A stretch of DNA of 64,000 bases from Halomonas sp. 25-S5 (GTDB lineage: Bacteria; Pseudomonadota; Gammaproteobacteria; Pseudomonadales; Halomonadaceae): assembly GCF_029889845.1 (NCBI RefSeq), contig NZ_JARANV010000013.1, forward strand, positions 40,183 to 104,182. The letters are read 5' to 3'. Within the stretch, counting starts at the first letter, position 1. Each line of letters starts with the position of its first letter. The notes beneath the pieces are model-generated. The model was not told the origin of the DNA, ran no database searches, and saw only the letters and a program-made list of their open reading frames with translations. This document shows, piece by piece, positions 62,004 through 64,000 of the stretch. The position numbers and the translations under genes are program-made.

Positions 62004-62990
62004 CTACTTGAAGTTCTTTTTCACCATCTTCTGGATCTCGCCGACGATGCCGCTGCGAAAGCTCAGCACGCAGACCACGAAGATCAGGCCGAGGATCACG
62101 CTCACCCAGTTGCCCAGCGGCGACTGCGCCAGCTGGGTCTGCAGGCTGACCACCAGGCCGGCGCCCATCAGCGGGCCGAACAGGGTGCCGACCCCACCCA
62201 GCAGGGTCATCAGGATCACCTCGCCGGACATGTGCCAGTGGGCGTCGGTCAACGAGGCCAGCTGGAAGACCACCGTCTTGGTCGAGCCCGCCAGTCCCGC
62301 CAGCCCGGCGGAGAGCACGAAGGCCACCAGCTTGTAGGCATCCACGTTGTAGCCCAGGGAGACCGCCCGCGGCTCGTTCTCGCGGATCGCCTTGAGCACC
62401 TGGCCGAAGGGCGAATGCACGGTGCGCTGGATGATCGCGAAGCCGATCACGAAGACCGCCAACACGAAGTAATACATGTTGAGGTTGTCGGCGAGGCTGA
62501 TCAGCCCGAACAGCTCGCCGCGCGGCACGCCGTGCAGGCCGTCCTCGCCGCCGGTGAAGGGCGCCTGGATGAAGAAGAAGAACATCATCTGCGCCAGCGC
62601 CAGGGTCACCATGGCGAAATAGATCCCCTGGCGGCGGATCGACAGCACCCCGAAGAGGGTGCCGAGCACCACGGCGGCGAGGGTGCCAATCAGGATGCCC
62701 ATCTCCGGGGTCAGCCCCGGGTAACTGGCCAGCATGATGCCGGTGAAATAGCCGCCGGTGGCCAGAAAGGCGGCGTGCCCGAAGGAGAGCAGGCCAGCAT
62801 AGCCGAGCAGCAGGTTGAAAGCGCAGGCGAACAGCGCGAAGCACAGCACCTTCATCAAAAACACCGGGTAGATGGCGAGCGGCGCCAGCAGACCGATCAC
62901 GATCAGCACCAGGTAGAGGCCATTGCGACGCAGCCGGGCGTTGCGCTGCCGCTGCATGGCGGGGGTCAGGTGGTGGGTGGTGGCCATCAC
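62004..62990 (-). CDS. livM: Branched-chain amino acid-type ABC permease LivM
   Basis: 328 residues with about nine hydrophobic helices and a basic N-terminal tail (about 1-25). LivM landmarks: LLGYAGLLSFGHAAFLATGG, the coupling loop AIRENEPRAVSLGYNVDAYK, and GGVGTLFGPLMGAGLV near the C-terminus. Imports branched-chain amino acids, urea or similar; the substrate depends on the binding protein, which is mostly outside the window. Overlap-free 1-bp gap to livH, with which it dimerises. Confidence 0.9.
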   Translation of the reverse strand: MMATTHHLTPAMQRQRNARLRRNGLYLVLIVIGLLAPLAIYPVFLMKVLCFALFACAFNLLLGYAGLLSFGHAAFLATGGYFTGIMLASYPGLTPEMGILIGTLAAVVLGTLFGVLSIRRQGIYFAMVTLALAQMMFFFFIQAPFTGGEDGLHGVPRGELFGLISLADNLNMYYFVLAVFVIGFAIIQRTVHSPFGQVLKAIRENEPRAVSLGYNVDAYKLVAFVLSAGLAGLAGSTKTVVFQLASLTDAHWHMSGEVILMTLLGGVGTLFGPLMGAGLVVSLQTQLAQSPLGNWVSVILGLIFVVCVLSFRSGIVGEIQKMVKKNFK

Positions 62991-62991
62991 G

Positions 62992-63879
62992 TCATGCCTC
63001 CTTGCCGAAGAGTCCCGCGGGGCGCATCAGCAGCACCAGGATCATCACCAGGAAGATCACGGTGTTGGCCGCCTCGGGGTAGTAGACCTTGGTGAGGCCC
63101 TCGATCAGGCCCATGGCCAGGCCGGTGAGAATGGCCCCCAGGATGGAGCCCATGCCGCCGATCACCACCACGGCGAAGACCACGATCAAGAGGCTCGAGC
63201 CCATGGTCGGCGACACCGGATACAGCGGGGCGGCCAGCACCCCGGCGAAGGCGGCCAGCGCCACGCCGAAGCCGTAGGTCAGGGTGATCAGTTGTGGCAC
63301 GTTGACGCCGAAGGCCTGCATCAGCGCCGGATTCTCGGTGCCGGCGCGCAGGTAGGCACCCAGGCGGGTGCGCTCGATGATGAACCAGGTGCCCAGGCAG
63401 ACCACCAGCGCCGCCACCAGCACCCAGGCACGGTAGATGGGCAGGAACATGAAGCCCAGGTTGACGCCGCCCTGCAGCGCCGCCGGTGTCGGGTAGCTCG
63501 AGCCCGACACCCCGAAGAAATTGATCAGGGTACCCTCGAAGATCAGGGCCAGGCCGAAGGTGAGCAGCAGCCCGTAGAGATGGTCGAGATGGGCGATACG
63601 CCGCAGGATCAGGCGTTCGATCACCATGCCCAGTCCGCCCACCACGAGGGGCACCAGCAGCAGCGCTGCCCAGTAGTTGAGCCCCAGGTATTGCAGGCCC
63701 ATCAGCGCGGCGAACGCCCCCAGCATGTACTGGGCGCCGTGGGCGAAGTTGACGATCTTCAGCAGGCCGAAGATCACCGCCAGCCCCAGGCTGAGCAGCG
63801 CATAGAAGGCACCGTTGATCAGGCCCAGCATCAGCTGGCCCATGAACACCATCACCGGCACCCCGAAAATCATCGTCAT
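62992..63879 (-). CDS. livH: Branched-chain amino acid-type ABC permease LivH
   Basis: 295 residues with eight or so helices. LivH landmarks: GAFYALLSLGLAVIFGLLKIVNFAHG (in two parts) near the N-terminus, the coupling loop RAGTENPALMQAFGVNV, and VVVIGGMGSILGAILTGLAMG. GGAGG lies 8 nt before ATG 63879. Partner of LivM; separated from the upstream binding-protein gene by a GC-rich hairpin that may protect the upstream message or damp read-through. Confidence 0.92.
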   Translation of the reverse strand: MTMIFGVPVMVFMGQLMLGLINGAFYALLSLGLAVIFGLLKIVNFAHGAQYMLGAFAALMGLQYLGLNYWAALLLVPLVVGGLGMVIERLILRRIAHLDHLYGLLLTFGLALIFEGTLINFFGVSGSSYPTPAALQGGVNLGFMFLPIYRAWVLVAALVVCLGTWFIIERTRLGAYLRAGTENPALMQAFGVNVPQLITLTYGFGVALAAFAGVLAAPLYPVSPTMGSSLLIVVFAVVVIGGMGSILGAILTGLAMGLIEGLTKVYYPEAANTVIFLVMILVLLMRPAGLFGKEA

Positions 63880-63902
63880 GTCATGGACCTCCCGTTAGAG
63901 GG

Positions 63903-63922
63903 GCGGCGGCCGAGGCCGCCGC
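63903..63922 (-). terminator. GC hairpin between binding-protein gene and livH
   Basis: Stem GCGGCGGCC/GGCCGCCGC without a T-run, in the short gap of a transporter operon. More likely an mRNA-stabilising or attenuating hairpin than a full stop, as is common after genes for abundant binding proteins. Confidence 0.5.
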
Positions 63923-63937
63923 CGCTTCCGCTTCCAA

Positions 63938-64000
63938 TCAGTTGTTGACCAGCTTGCCCTGGCTCTCGGCGAGCGGCCGGTAGGCCGCCGCGGCGGGCAT
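63938..64000 (-). CDS. C-terminus of ABC substrate-binding protein (partial)
   Basis: Open frame entering from the right edge and ending at TGA 63938 with ...PAAAAYRPLAESQGKLVNN. Only 20 codons are visible, too few for a domain call. Position directly before livH, same strand, indicates the periplasmic binding protein of this importer (LivK-like), by context. Confidence 0.6.
   Translation of the reverse strand: MPAAAAYRPLAESQGKLVNN

Overview
The window looks like part of the chromosome of a high-GC halophilic gammaproteobacterium of the Halomonas type. This is inferred from gene content: a betaine ABC transporter (proVWX), a BCCT betaine/choline-type carrier with an adjacent universal stress protein, fused TRAP permeases, a Fur-controlled hydroxamate siderophore locus and very GC-rich core genes. 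There is no rRNA or named marker to fix the genus.

Positions 1-32332 are an integrated genomic island whose far end lies outside the window. Its right end is marked by a tyrosine integrase (31295-32293) that stops 39 bp from the 3' end of a tRNA-Ile(CAT) gene (32333-32409). Reading left to right it holds: (a) a tightly coupled minus-strand trio of an unrecognised protein, a phospholipase-D-fold nuclease and a very large SNF2-like helicase, followed by a NERD-nuclease/UvrD-like helicase fusion, a small metallopeptidase-like protein and a WYL-domain regulator, which together look like a phage-defence island; (b) a four-gene, end-overlapping plus-strand operon (10496-16743) encoding a sugar-nucleotide epimerase-like SDR, a glycosyltransferase fused to a radical SAM/SPASM enzyme, a WG-repeat/O-methyltransferase fusion and a histidine phosphatase/nucleotidyltransferase fusion, with a truncated fifth gene; (c) a plasmid/ICE-type DNA-processing module (RadC, YqaJ exonuclease, ERF annealing protein, DUF932) with three copies of a hairpin plus CTATGCCGTG leader element; (d) a replication-type region (inovirus Gp2-like protein, HTH protein, primase-helicase-like protein with decayed ATPase motifs); (e) a wreckage zone of nested insertion sequences in which an IS1380 element and a helD gene have been split by a 3.9-kb inversion; (f) an S24-type repressor that lacks its autocleavage residues, an excisionase-like gene and the integrase. 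The repressor and xis promoters share the dyad ATACG-N4-CGTAT.

Positions 32410-64000 are ordinary chromosome: a YceI-like protein; a Fur-regulated siderophore locus (FhuF reductase, TonB receptor, ABC exporter, FhuCDB importer, with three Fur boxes); a PRC-barrel protein; an AEC-family exporter; proVWX preceded by an 18-bp palindrome; USP plus BCCT carrier; a 3'-5' exonuclease with a cNMP/CBS/DUF294 signalling protein; a DUF4168 protein; a DctP/DctQM TRAP system with two GntR/FadR-type operators upstream; an EamA exporter; MtgA; the glutathione-dependent formaldehyde pathway (S-formylglutathione hydrolase plus dehydrogenase); and a branched-chain amino acid type ABC importer cut by the right edge.
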